Source: Hypoxylon rubiginosum (Eukaryota > Ascomycota > Sordariomycetes > Xylariales > Hypoxylaceae). From it: 64,000 bases of DNA. This document shows positions 47,053-58,714 of this stretch, piece after piece; positions within the stretch are counted from its first letter, which is position 1, and each line of letters opens with the position of its first letter. The stretch covers positions 124,001 through 188,000 of the forward strand of contig CADCXA010000042.1 in the NCBI GenBank assembly GCA_902806565.1, read 5' to 3'. Position numbers and translations under genes: made by a program. Under the pieces are notes generated by a model. It was given only the letters and a program-made list of their open reading frames with translations. It was not told the DNA's origin and did no database searches.

Positions 47053-49739
47053 TCAATACTCGACCAGCCGCAGCTTCTTGCCGATCTCGCGCCTCCTAGC
47101 GTTCGCGGCGGCCCTCTCGGACGCCTTCGGCTCGCTCTGGTCTAGCGCCTCGCCTCTCGCCTTGAGCGCCTGCAGTAGCATGCCGGCGTCGAAGAAGCCG
47201 TCTGGAAATACCAAATGTCAGTAATAATAAAAAACACACATCAGAAACCAACAGAATCTCTGCGGTAAAAAGGGGGGAAAACTTACACCCTCCCAACTCG
47301 TCGTCCTCGCTCATCATCAGGCTCTCCTCGGTCGGGCTGCGCGTGCCGGTCGACGACCTAGCGAGGGCCCGAAGACTATCGGTCCCCGTGATCATGCGGC
47401 CGCGGGTCTTGAGGCGGTGGTGCGAGGAGCGCGGCTTATCCGGGTCGATCTCGCGGGCGCGCGTCTGGCGGGACGAGGTCGACTTCCTGTTCGTGATCCG
47501 CAGGATGCGCCGGATCTCGAGCAGGTAGCTCTCGAGCGTGTCGACGAAGCGCTTGGTCTGCCGGTGCTTGCTCGCGACGCAGATGCTGATCCCTTCGTCC
47601 TTGATGATGTAGCCGATGCCGAAGCCGCCGCCCGACGTGGGGCCGAAGCCGAACTGCCGCAGCGACGGGTTCCCGCAGTTGGACGTCGACAGGATCGTGC
47701 TGTTGAGCTTGTCCCACCCGCCGTCCGTGAAGAGGGCGGGCACCTGGTGCTCCTGCTGGTACCGCGAGTTCGTGCTGTCCCCGCGCTGCCGCGACCGCAC
47801 CTCCTCGTTCGCCGACGACAGGACCGACTCCCGCCCGGGGCTCCCGGCGACAGACCCTTGCTCGGAGCCGTTCTCGACCGGGCTCGAGTATCCCATGCTG
47901 CTGGGCGAGCGGCTGCTCTCGGCGTCTAGGTACCTCTGCCACACGCAAAACAGGGCGTACAGGTGCCGGTCGCAGCCCTTACCTTTCGAGCATTCCTTGG
48001 TGCTGTTGACATGCTGCTGACACGCCTTTCGCAGCGCCTCTACCTTTTCTTCCGCCGGGTTATCTGCCCAGAATGTTTGAACAAAGTTCACCGACTCCTC
48101 CGATACAGTCCGTACAGCTTCGGTTCTGCCGTGGAGGAAAGCCTTGGTCATAGACGGCTCGTAGGTGCATTCGACACGCCCGTATAGTCCGTAGTAGGCT
48201 GCCTGGAAGGCCATTTGCACGAAGGCGTCCGGTGAAAAGCCAGCCGATGTGATATAGTTCTTACCGTAGGCGGCAAAATCTAAGCATTCGAACTCGTTCT
48301 GGCTGATAAGATCCGCCAGTCTAGTTTCGGCGAATCGCACAGCTATGTTGAGCTCCGGAGACATGTCCCACTCCAACTTGTGAGGAGTCGTGGTGACGTC
48401 TCCGAAACTTTCGGGGTCGCGCTTCGACGGATCCGGACTGGCCGTTTTCCAGAGGCTGGGAGCTTGGCCGTTGATGGTCCTCGCGAAACGTAATATCGTA
48501 TCCGTGTAGACGTCGCTGGCGAATCGAAGCACAGTGTGACCGTCCACACCTGTGTGCTCGAAATTGATACCGGCACTCCCGTTTTTACACACGATAATTT
48601 GAAGCTTGTCGTACCACCGATTTATGCAAGTGCCGATCTGTACCCCCTTAACAACCTCATTCGTACCGCAAAGCATGTTCTGACACAGTGCCGGGGCCGT
48701 AGCGGGCTCTGTGTAATCCAGACATAGCATAAATAGCGCCGAGTCGACAATACCGAGGCAATCGGCATTGTTAGAGCCTTCCTCCTTCGTGAGCACATCT
48801 CTCAGGCCCGACCAAGTCTTCCGATTTTCCGTACTCAAAATGCCGAGAGCTCCCTTAGCGGCTTCCTGGATCGGTGTTTGAGCTGCGTCGTCGATTATCG
48901 TCTGAAGGTTTATAGATATATCCCTTTCGCTCATAATCAGATCTGAGTTGTCATCGAGTACGTCAAACCAGTAGAATTGACCGTGGCACAGCACAACAAC
49001 GTGTTTGGAGTCTGGGTCCTGTTCGATTTGACAGCCGTTCTCTGTTGGTACCCTAGCGGTGCCGAAAAGCCGAGAATACTGATACATATCCAAAGGCGTT
49101 CCTTTAATTTGATCCGGAGGTAATTCTTCTCGGCGAACCGCTCGTACGAATTCCAGCGCTGATACGACAAGAGATGCCGCGCGGGTAACTTGGTTATTCC
49201 TTGCTGGTGTAGGATCGTCCTCAAGTAAAAAGAAGGGATTCAGGTTCAACACAACAGGATTATCGAAATTTAGGTATGAATCATACCCTATACACAAGTT
49301 AGCAGGTCGTCGTTAACACGATGGGTATGGACATACAGAATTGTTCTATATAACTTGTTTTGCCCACGGCATATTCCTGCAGCTTCCTCTGAAGCTCTGG
49401 TCCATCTTTCTTTAAGAACTCCTGGACAGCGATTTTTGTTTCCGAATGCTCCCTCGGCCCTTGAAGAGGCTTCAAAGCGGTCAAGTATTTCTTGCATGTC
49501 TGTTCTAGCTCCGGTATGGGCAGTTTAGGCAGACTATCTTGGCTAGCAAATGTGATACCGCCCTCCTTAGGTTTCTCTGGTATCGTCTCCATTATTGGAA
49601 GTCGACCTATGAGCTGGGGGCTGGCGGGTCTTTCGCTTTTAGGTTCCTGAACAGAAAGAGGTACAGTTATTGATGAGCTGGCGCTTAGAGTCTCACCAAG
49701 AGACTTTGGCATAGTAAAAATTCGAACTTGAGTAGGCAT
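47053..49739 (-). CDS. Carnitine acetyltransferase, Yat2/FacC type
   Basis: Three exons (49739-49337, 49287-47287, 47201-47053; introns of 49 and 85 nt) give 850 residues. The enzyme transfers acetyl groups between CoA and carnitine; cytosolic forms let fungi move acetyl units from acetate into mitochondria. The choline/carnitine acyltransferase fold starts with LPKLPIPELEQTCKKYL. The catalytic His lies in FEHTGVDGH (about residue 379), the CoA/carnitine region in the STS-containing LSTSNCG, followed by GFGIGYIIKD. At 850 residues it is longer than mitochondrial/peroxisomal carnitine acetyltransferases (about 620-670) and lacks a clear targeting peptide or AKL ending (it ends KLRLVEY), consistent with the cytosolic Yat2/FacC class. 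A Ser-rich insertion precedes the STS motif. GC at third positions jumps sharply within the gene, low upstream of about 47950 and high downstream. Confidence 0.94.
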
Positions 49740-52700
49740 TCTCGTTAGTCTAACTCAGGCCGACTAAGTATATAGAGGCGAGACGGAGGTGCTGATATTC
49801 AAACCGCGCAGAGCTGTGCGGTAGAAATAATGACAGTCTTGAAGATAATAAGGTGGCATCACACTTGCGTTGTGCCCCTGGGGAAGAGGATGAGTACGTG
49901 ATATGGGGCTGGGACGAAGTAAAGGAAGGCTAGCAAAGAAATATATAATTATAACTCATCCCGGGGGTTCGGATACGAAAAGAGAGTTCAAAAGGCAATA
50001 GAGTATATGTGGATACGTAGCTAAGAACCCAAGACCTAGCACGTAGACCCAAGTGCGGTAGTCCACTATCACATGTGTGAAGGGAGCTGCCATTTGTGGC
50101 TATCATCATGTGCATAATGTCACTCAAGCCCGAGCGACATGATTGGTCATGGTGTCTTCAAAGGGAACTCATCCGTAGGACCGACGATATATAACCTGGA
50201 CATAGCTACGCGATAATGGGGCGCTATGTCTGGGCTGCTGGGTAAAGGTATAATGGAGGAGATAAAATGGAGTCTTACATACCTCCAACTAGGATAGTAA
50301 ATATAACGAACCGCCCGGACGGGTTGTATCATATACCGCTCAATGATATTGTGTCGCAGTCTAGCATCAATCAAAAAAGCTTGAGCAGTGGACAAATTGC
50401 CATCAGTCACACCTTGCTTTTTTTCTGTATTTACATTAGTACTTATGTATCGGAAATATCACCGAATGTCACAGTCCATTGCGTGGTGGTGGTGGTGGTG
50501 GTGGCACACAAATGGGCAGGCAAGGAGTAGGCAAATGATGGGAATCAGGCGTAGGATACGACAAAAGAAGCATGGGTAATCCACAATACGTACCTAGCGT
50601 GTTGCAATGATGAGCTAACATCTAGCAACCCCACGGGGTCAAGCTGTCTCGAGTCGTGAGTGAAAGAGCTCGAGTGAAAGAGTCTAGGTCGTGGGGTGGA
50701 CTTCGGACAAGTGGATGATCTCTGGTTGGGTAATCGGAGAAAAGGCGGCCTCGCGGCGCTCAATAGGATCGGGATCGGAATGGGAATGGGAACTAAGATA
50801 AGAAGAAGAGAGTGATCTACCGTAGTCTGGAAGAGTTTGGTATATTCTGCTTAGGATAGGGGCGTACTGTGGTTATGGTGTTATGGTGTTATGGTGCTCG
50901 TCAATCGTAATTCGGAACTTGAAAATGGGTCCCAGCTCATCTATCGGCTAAGCGACTGAGAGCGTCTCGTTTATAGTAGAAAGAGTATATTCATATAGCA
51001 CGGGCATAGAGCTTGAGCAACGTGACCAATGTGACCTCAGCTGACGATGCATATCCCCTGGGCGTTCGATAGGATGCCAAAGAGGAAAAATGGGGCGCTA
51101 TATGTATGTATGTGTTGCAGTACTGAGAGACGACCCCGGAATCTTTTTAAGCTGGTAACCTGTTTATCGCTTGTGACTAGTACGCATTCGAGGCGGGTCC
51201 CTTTCTGGAGCCTATATATATTATATATAGGTATATATCGAGTTTAGGAAAAGCGATAAGATGAAAAAGTGAGGCCGCAGCGTAGGCTAAGAAACGCATA
51301 TACTAGGCTAGGACGACGGGATGTTCGGAGATTTTGGTAAGCTTGCAAAAACAGGAACAGACCCATCTTCGTCCAAGACAAAGATTCTTCATCCAAGACA
51401 AAAAGAGACGACGGACTACATGATATACCCGAGGTGAGGAGCTCACAATGGGATTGTCGATGACGCCTCGTTCCGAGCGCTGGATCACCATTCGGTCGGA
51501 CGAGTGCTTTCAAACCAAAACGTTCTGTTGGTGCCGGGGGATGGATTGTGCCCAGATGTTACTCTTAGTCGAGTCCCGGACAAATGGGACGAGACAACGG
51601 GAACCCCCGCATTTCGACGATAGTCTTCGGACTAGCTAGGGTGAAGATGAGTGAGTGTTGCCTAGACTGCTAGACTCTTACTAAAGTCCGCTTATCACCT
51701 CTTGGGCTTCCTTCATCGATGGACCAGTGGACTTAAGAAGTCCTACATGGTAGATTTATAGGCTGACAGGCAAATATGGAGCTTCGAATGAAAGTTGTAC
51801 TTATCCGTTTCCAAAACTGTGAAGACCCAGGGATATGAATGAGAGTATGTCATAGTGGATCGCGGGGTAAGTAAAGATCTGTGCGCATATGTGCCCAGGT
51901 GGGCTGGTGGGGTTGATAAACTGTTCCGTTGTTTCGGTGCTGCACCGTTATGTCACGGCAGCTACTTCGTACCTCGTTATTTATCCTATTATTAGCAGGC
52001 TGGTAGGGCAAAGCTGATTTCCCACGCGAGTTGTCCACGTGTGTGCTCCGTCTTTCTATATTACCTATCCTCATCTCTCGATAAATAGTGATAGATCTCC
52101 GGATGGATTCAGCTCAACTCTGATGATTCGGATCCGATTTGGTCGGCATCCAGCGTCTAGACACCACTACAGAGACAAATATACTTGGTATCCGATTCCT
52201 ACCTGTCAAGAAAAATATTGTTAATCACCACGTTCTTCTTAAGAGAAATGGCCTTGGCTTATTGATGATATTGGCGTCGGCGTCAACATCTAAAAAAGAA
52301 AAAAAAAAAAAAAAAAGAAAGTGAAAGTGAAAGAATTTACTTCGAAGTGTGTACTGCGTGAAGGGAAAGGGGACGACAGAAAATTATCAAAATACCCATC
52401 GTTCAAGATAATCTATAACCGGCATCTCTTAAAGGACGACAAGGACTTCAAGCTGAGTCAACCAAACAAGAAAGCTCAAATGAGGAATGCGTATCTTCGT
52501 TCGTATGCTGAGTCGCAATCATCCAGGTAGGTATTTCCCTTACAACGAACTTATATGCATCGTCGGCCCAGTCGTAAGAGATATGAGTGAGAGACGGAAG
52601 CGAATGCGAGCGGGACTCGGTCTACCACGTCTATCGTTGCGTCAGCCACACTTCCTCTCACATATAGTGCTCCTATTGGCTGTATTGGCTGTGTTAGCTG

Positions 52701-53183
52701 GCTGGACATATAAGATGAGGCTCGAGCGTCTCTTCTTCGCACTCGCTTAGGCTTCCGATCTCGTTTATGTGGGTACACCGCGCAAGCAGGGTATTATCTA
52801 CCACTCCGAGTCGTTTTCTAATACCTACCGAGACCTACGATCAACGACTCAACGCCTGAGGACGCCCACCGCCTGGAGACTCTCGCATTCTCTTAGATGG
52901 ATGATCTATGAGTGATATTTTAAAATGTCACATCTACTGTGGATTGCTTTCGTCGTGAGGCTGTGTTTACGATACGACGATCAGCGTCCAAAATTTCACT
53001 TGCTGTTCGAGAAATATATATGGCTTATAGACACTTCCATTTTACTGTTCTATATTCGATACACTAGACGGCTCTTAGTTGAAATATACTCATTTTCTCA
53101 TTTTCCATTGTCTTTATAGAGCTGTGTCTTCATATTTCTAGGGATACGTTACCGGCTAGATACCTACCTAGCCAGCTTTGATC
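49740..53183. promoter_or_regulatory. 3.4-kb divergent intergenic region
   Basis: Between the starts of the carnitine acetyltransferase (minus) and the MFS transporter (plus). No gene supported. It contains a (GTG)n run at about 50483-50504, a GGTGTTAT triplet repeat at about 50875-50900 and an A-rich run at about 52290-52320. Confidence 0.45.
50483..50504. repeat. (GTG)n microsatellite
   Basis: About seven GTG units in non-coding DNA. Confidence 0.8.
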
Positions 53184-55521
53184 ATGCTAATCCCTTTCCT
53201 TGTACAAATCTTTCGCTCGAAGAAGGACAGCAAACAGAATACTAAATCGAGAGCGCCATGCGTACACGATAGAAACAACATACAGCTTAACTCTAACCCA
53301 CAACAGCATGGAGACGAACCTCCTCTCAACGGGCCGTGTCTTCAGTGCAAGGCCGGGGAACGAGCAGCTACGAAGTATCGGTGGAAGCTTGTCTTATGCT
53401 TGATGCTTCCATACTCCCTCCAGGCCCTTGATGTTACAATGTACGCCACTGCTGATGAGTACAAACACGCGGAGGGACTAACAAGTGCAATAGCGTCGCC
53501 AGTGCTCTACCATGGATAGCAGCCGACTTTGGTACGAAAAATTTAAAACTCATGAACACTCAAGCAATTATTTCAACTGACAGGAATCTAGGCGAGATCT
53601 CCCAGCTCAACTGGATCATATCAGCTTTCAACCTCACTTCGGCCGCATTCATTCCGTTCTGGGGCCAGGTGGGCGACGTATTCGGAAGGCATTGGTCTCT
53701 GCAGATATGCTCCCTTACCATGCTAGTCGGCAGCGCGCTCTGCACCGGCGCTCCGACCAACGCCTTCGGAGTCTTTCTCCTCGGCCGAGCTCTGCAAGGC
53801 GTCGCCTGCGCGGGTCTGAACACGCTCATCCGTGTCATATTGGCAGACAGGGTCACCCTAAAGGAGAACGCGAAGAACTGGTCGTTCTTCGCCCTGGTGG
53901 GAGGCATATGCTACGGCATCGGCCCCGTCGTCGGCGGCTACCTCACCGCCGCCAACTGGCGGTGGTGCTTCGCGATCAACCTGCCCATCGCCTTCGTCGG
54001 CATCCCCGTCATCTTCTTCTTCCTCCGGAGGGACCTCCTCGGGCCCCAGCCCATCCCCGGGCTGGACGGGGACCATCCGGGCCACCGTGAGAAGTTCGCC
54101 AGGCGCATCGCGAGCGTCGATGTCGGCGGACAGCTCCTGTTCCTGTTCGGCTTCGGGCTCATGATCCTCGCTTTCACGTGGGCTGGTGCGACCTACGACT
54201 GGAACCACCCCGCGGTCCTTGTCCCTCTTGTCATCGGCACGCTGCTGGCTTGCGCCTGGCTGTACTACGAATACTCGATGAGTTCCGGCGGGGCGTTATC
54301 CCGCAGGCTGTCTTTCCAGAAGCCGATGCTGCCCTGGAAGATAATGCAGGACCGTAACGTCAGCCTCTTGAGCTATATCAACTTTGCTACGGGGATGGCT
54401 ATGTATAGTGTAAGTAAGCATCGGGATCCGAAGGGGAACATGCCCCTTAAACATGCCCCTTACTGAACGTTCTTAGGTTCTATACTTCGTCGACATTTAT
54501 TTCACAATAGTTAAGGTACGAGTTCCTCGCTAACAGCTAAGAGGCTGTTAGGTCTTTTATATGGCCGCTGACGTATTCTACAGCATTTCACTTCCGAGCA
54601 AGCTGGCGTTCAGCTATTTTATTATACACCAGGACTTGGAGGTTGGTTAAGGCAGGCCTTCATTGTCAACAATGTGGCTAACGTATATATAGCTGGTGTG
54701 TACCTGTCGATGTTCTTTTGCAACAAGTGGCCCCGCCAGACATTCCTACCTCTCTTCCTCGGATCCGTGATCGAAGCCGTCGGTGTCGGAATGCTTGCAT
54801 GGGCTCTCTATTTCGAGCACACGCCCACCATTTACGGTATGATGGCACTGACGGGCGCAGGCACGGGGCTACGATTTATGCCAGGTACGTGCATGTGCTC
54901 CCATAGATGAGTTCCGGTTTCTAATTCGTAGTACCTAGGAAGCTTGCACTCCGTAGGTTTCTTCCCGGAATATATTGCCACAGTGATTCCCGTAATGGCC
55001 GTCGCTTCGACGTTTGGAGGTACCATAGCTCTCACGATTATGTCGACCGTCTTCAACAACACGTCCGGCATCTCGCGCGATTCGCCTTTCCACAACAACT
55101 ATAGTGCTATAAGTAATCTCCCAGATGAGATAAAGGCTCAGGTTATCGACGGCGCCAAGGTGAGTTTTGATATTGCCTTCAACGGGCTGAGGGGTCCTGA
55201 ATCAACTAACAGCTAGACAGAACGGAATCACTTGGGCATTTGTTGCGTTAACACCTTTCATGTTTATGGTAAGCTCAACCACAGCTACACTCAACCCCTG
55301 ACTACTTTTGGTGCTGACCAATCTACTAGTGCGTCGTCGCAGCGGCCTGCCTAGGAAATGTGACTATAACCAAAGAGTCAAGCACCGAAGCATCCACTCA
55401 CATCCTAACACACGGAAGCTATTTGCTCTCTCTGCTGCGTGGAAACAACGAATCGGCAGAGTCGATGGAGGGTGCGAATCCCAGAACTGAGGAGAAGATG
55501 ATTCAGGAGCCTACAAAGTGA
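53184..55521 (+). CDS. MFS transporter, probably 14-helix drug/efflux type
   Basis: Nine exons (53184-53440, 53494-53531, 53592-54409, 54477-54515, 54584-54641, 54693-54884, 54939-55159, 55221-55268, 55330-55521) join in frame to 620 residues. It is a plasma- or vacuolar-membrane secondary transporter exporting or importing small molecules; the substrate cannot be told. Exon 1 gives a hydrophilic N-terminus and helix 1 (WKLVLCLMLPYSLQALDVT). Exons 2-3 carry the MFS signature around WIISAFNLTSAAFIP, WGQVGDVFGRHW and the antiporter-type motif C region GICYGIGPVVGGYL. The later small exons each encode single helices (YFVDIYFTIVK, YYTPGLG, SVGFFPEYIATVIPVMA). The ninth exon ends in a hydrophilic tail. 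Sequence style fits the DHA2-like fungal group. No frameshift or stop breaks the model. Neighbours do not suggest a biosynthetic cluster. Confidence 0.9.
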
Positions 55522-56164
55522 TCCATTATGTTAAGAGGAGTCGAAATATTTAGATCTCCAACTCAGCCACCACCTACCCGTTAGCATGATATTGGCGCTT
55601 TCCCCTTCATGATACCCCCCCTGAATATTAGATGTACGGAAGATAGTATTTATGTCGTCTTTAAATTTAGGAATTTACAACTTTATAATGCTAATGGCAT
55701 GCATTGAAAATTGACTTGCATGTAGATGGGTATTGCCAGTAAACTCTTTGAATGCCTCTATCTCTTTTCATATACTGTCTTTGACGAGGTAATTTACATT
55801 TATTTTATGACGAGAATAATACAATAGATTTGTTATGTCTACAGTCTATATCTGATAAGAAAGTCCGGACGAATGGTGCAATATGACATGTGAGGCGTCT
55901 CCCTAGTCTCATACGATTTAGGGGTTTATAAATTGGCCCCCACTTCGATTTACCCCGTGTTTTAGCTCGGCCTCTCGCCTTAAACCCCGACCGAACAGCG
56001 GACAACGGACAACGATATCCATTCCATTTAATTGCTAGTTAGCTCCGTGTCTCGTGTCCACGGCATCGGGGTCCAGCGTTCTGACAACTGTATCATTTGC
56101 CTGAAGCTAGAACAACCCGTCATTATCGGAGGGTAGGAAGCACCCCATCTCATCATCCATCACA
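55522..56164. other. Intergenic, 643 bp
   Basis: AT-rich 3' flank of the MFS gene, then the promoter of the 2EXR gene; no gene seen. Confidence 0.5.
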
Positions 56165-57211
56165 ATGGCGACACAAATGCCCCATCAGCAGACCTCCCAA
56201 TCCAGTCCGACCCCGTCGCCGAGCCCGCGCTTCACCCTCGCATTCCGCGTGGTCAGCGACGGGCTCGAGACCTCCGCGGCGCGTGCCCTCGACGCCGCAC
56301 GGTCGCACGCCCTCTCCGGTGGTAGTTCCGGCTTCCCGCTCTTCGCCAGCCTGCCGCCGGAGCTGCGCCTCAAGATCTGGGAGTACCTGATCGCCCCGCG
56401 CGTCGTCGCCGTCGCGTGCCTGGACGCCGAGGCGCCGCCGCCCGACGAGGAGCCCGAGGAGCCGTGGGCCGCGTTCCCGGACCTGGAGCCGGTAGCCCCG
56501 GACCCGGTCCCGGCGCTGCTCCTCGTGAGCCGGGAGACGCGGGCCCTGGCGCTGTCGCGGTACGAGCCGGCGTTCGCGTGGAAGACGCCGCACGTGATGC
56601 TGTCCTCCTCCTCTTCCCTACCCCAGAACTCGTCGTCATCGTCATCGACACCGACAACGGCGACGTGGTCGCGGCCGTCGGCGTGGTTCAACTACAACCT
56701 AGACGCTCTGTACCTGCTGGGCCAGCTGGAGCCGTGCGACAGCTACGGGTTCAACAGCCCGATGGCGTACTTCCTGGACCGGCAGGAGGCGCGGCGCGTG
56801 CGGCGGCTGGCCGTCGCCTTCGCGGCCCTCAAGTACGGGGAGACGGCGCCGCAGCACGTCTTCGGCGCGCTGTGGCACTGCGTCGACCGGTTCCCGCGCG
56901 CCGCCGAGCGGCTCGGCGGCGGGCGCGTGCTCGTCGCCGTCACGCCCCGCGACGAGTACACGAACGCGCTGATGGGCGGGCTGCGGCCGCTGGTCGAGGG
57001 CGGCTACGGGGAGGACGAGAGAAGAGACGTCGCTGTTGCGAGGGGGAGCGCGGAGGACGAGGTGAATATCGTGCAGAAGACGTGGCGGGACTGGTATAGG
57101 GGCTCTATCGTCACGTCGTCGCTGGCGAACGTGCAGTTCGAGCTGGTTCGGGAGGAGGATTTGCCACAGCGTATCGCGCAGTCGGCTGACGCTACACGAG
57201 GTCGGTCATAG
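56165..57211 (+). CDS. 2EXR-domain protein
   Basis: Single exon, 348 residues, ATG in context cacaATGG. The fungal 2EXR module is visible at about residues 54-85: FPLFASLPPELRLKIWEYL, then APRVVAVACL, followed by the usual return motif LLLVSRETRALALSRYEPAF. Its function is unknown; the family is hugely expanded in Pezizomycotina and resembles F-box-like helical starts. The centre is Pro/Glu-rich and the middle contains Ser and Thr runs. WFNYNLDALYLLG is also typical of the family. Extremely GC-rich with C/G in nearly all third positions, in contrast to AT-rich flanks on both sides, so long false frames exist on both strands. Convergent with the mitochondrial gene, 201 bp apart. Confidence 0.9.
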   Translation: MATQMPHQQTSQSSPTPSPSPRFTLAFRVVSDGLETSAARALDAARSHALSGGSSGFPLFASLPPELRLKIWEYLIAPRVVAVACLDAEAPPPDEEPEEPWAAFPDLEPVAPDPVPALLLVSRETRALALSRYEPAFAWKTPHVMLSSSSSLPQNSSSSSSTPTTATWSRPSAWFNYNLDALYLLGQLEPCDSYGFNSPMAYFLDRQEARRVRRLAVAFAALKYGETAPQHVFGALWHCVDRFPRAAERLGGGRVLVAVTPRDEYTNALMGGLRPLVEGGYGEDERRDVAVARGSAEDEVNIVQKTWRDWYRGSIVTSSLANVQFELVREEDLPQRIAQSADATRGRS

Positions 57212-57288
57212 TATACCAAGTAATATTTGATTTGACATAAGAGAACGGTTTGGTATAATGTATGGTTTTTACATAGCCTATGGTCTTT

Positions 57289-57300
57289 TGTATATATACA
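57289..57300. promoter_or_regulatory. Palindromic UGUAUAUA element in two convergent 3' regions
   Basis: TGTATATATACA is a perfect 12-bp palindrome 78 nt past the 2EXR stop and about 113 nt past the stop of the minus-strand gene. Both transcripts would thus carry UGUAUAUA, the site predicted for the PUF protein encoded in this window. UAUAUA can also serve as a polyadenylation efficiency element. Confidence 0.4.
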
Positions 57301-57412
57301 CTACCCTCCTAGATTGAGCGGCGACTGGCAATTTACCAGGACGTTGGTGTTACACATCTACATTAGAGGTTTCCTAAACTCTAGGATATCAAATTGGATT
57401 CGCGGGCCGTCT

Positions 57413-58380
57413 CTATCGTACGTCCTTCGTCCCTTTCCCCGTAATTCGGCATAGTGCCGGAGCGCCGCCCTCTGTCCGACCTTTGATGCCGCCCAGAAGC
57501 CAATCTGTTAGGCCGACGACTCGGGCACCTACGCCCTTATCCCAATCTCCCTCCCCGTCTACGCGTTCGATGGTGTGGCTTATTATGCGCCCGTCCTTGT
57601 CGAACTCGAAGATGAATAAACCGGTGAAGGCTTTTTTCTCTCCGGCGCTTTGTGTTCCCCTCAGGGTGTCGTCCAGTTTCCGTTCACCTTCTTCCGTCAC
57701 GGTAGGCTCTGGACATTTTGCTTTGCTGTCCGCCGTTCTCCACTTGACGATCAACTGTTCGCCGTATGCCTCGGACCGCTTAGGCGATGAGTAAGACGGC
57801 TGGCTGACCATTCGCTCCGATAAGATTTCCAGTCTCACGTTGCCGATGATCGGAACTCGGTTCCAGGCCAACGGAGACGTCCATAACGCGGCAATATATC
57901 CGACCCTTCCCGACACCGTGGGGAGGTACGGGTGTGTAGAGGGAAAGAGGTGCAACGAGATATGAGGCGAGAGAATCTCGTGCGGGAGTGGAGATTGTAG
58001 CAGGGAAGGTAATCTTTCTTGAAGAATGCGGAGAGCTGCCGAACTCGTCAGCCTATTGTGCACATTCTAAGGTGTCCGATAGGGGCGCGGTGCTCACTCT
58101 TCCCCAGCTTTATTTTTCGTTCGTCTTCCGGACCCCGCGGGTTGTTATTTGAGGAGGGAAGATCGAAGCGCGGAAACGAGGAATTGAACCATATCGGCGG
58201 GAGGTTTTGATGTGAGGATATATTAACTGGAACGGGATGAGACCCTTGTATTGTTGCGGGTGTCGTAGAGCATATTAACGGCGCAGCAGAGACGGTGGCA
58301 ACGGATGGGAGAATGCGCAGGGCAGTTTTCGAGCTCACGGCGTTGGATTGCGCTCGGACGACGCTGGCTGGGAGGGACAT
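57413..58380 (-). CDS. Predicted mitochondrial protein with an NTF2-like C-terminal region
   Basis: Two exons (58380-58098 and 58035-57413; 62-nt intron, GTGAGC donor, CTGAC branch, GGCAG acceptor) give 301 residues. A nearer AG at the end of CACAATAG would break the frame, so the CAG is used. The N-terminus lacks acids and is rich in Ser, Ala and Arg (MSLPASVVRAQSNAVSSKTA), suggesting mitochondrial import. The second exon has a compact alpha/beta region: LRILQERLPSLLQSPLP, ILSPHISLHLFPSTHP, GRVGYIAALWTSPLAW, VRLEILSERM, LIVKWRT and FTGLFIFEFDKDGRIISH. That strand pattern resembles NTF2/SnoaL-like folds. It is a conserved-looking fungal protein, but I cannot give a function. The frame is open slightly upstream of 58380, but only through a TTG. 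Confidence 0.82.
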
Positions 58381-58714
58381 GTGCGTAAGGCCTCGATGGC
58401 AGATCAACAGGTTGGAAGATTCATCAATTTGATTTTAGAGAGTTCTTATAAACTACGCGGGAGCGTTTTTCTAGCTCACTCTAAGCTCAAAAAGGTGTGT
58501 ATTTAAGTAGGAAGGCATATAGAAATGCATAGTCCCTAAGATAAAAAGTTGGTATGATGTAAGTGAAGCTTTAATGTCAAAGATTAAATTCCACCCAGAG
58601 TGCGATTTGGGGGGCTGTCGTTATCCTACCACCTGTTCGTTGGTGGCACGGACTAAATTGTAATCTTTGCTTAAAGTTTCCAGTATATACCCCACCACCT
58701 TTTTTTTTAAGTGA
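58381..58714. other. Upstream flank of the mitochondrial gene
   Basis: Ordinary composition giving way to AT-rich DNA; presumptive promoter; no gene. Confidence 0.5.

Noticed and set aside
47417..47948. Two 170-codon frames, one on each strand, in the 3' part of the carnitine acetyltransferase gene
   Set aside because: Shadows produced by high GC; Arg/Ala/Pro-rich and overlapping a gene with clear family motifs.
56416..57099. 227-codon plus-strand frame inside the 2EXR gene
   Set aside because: A different frame of the same GC-rich exon with Arg/Ala/Gly-rich content; the overlapping frame has the 2EXR motif.
58035..58060. Acceptor CACAATAG for the second exon of the mitochondrial gene
   Set aside because: It would break the reading frame with the GTGAGC donor; the GGCAG 18 nt further on keeps it.
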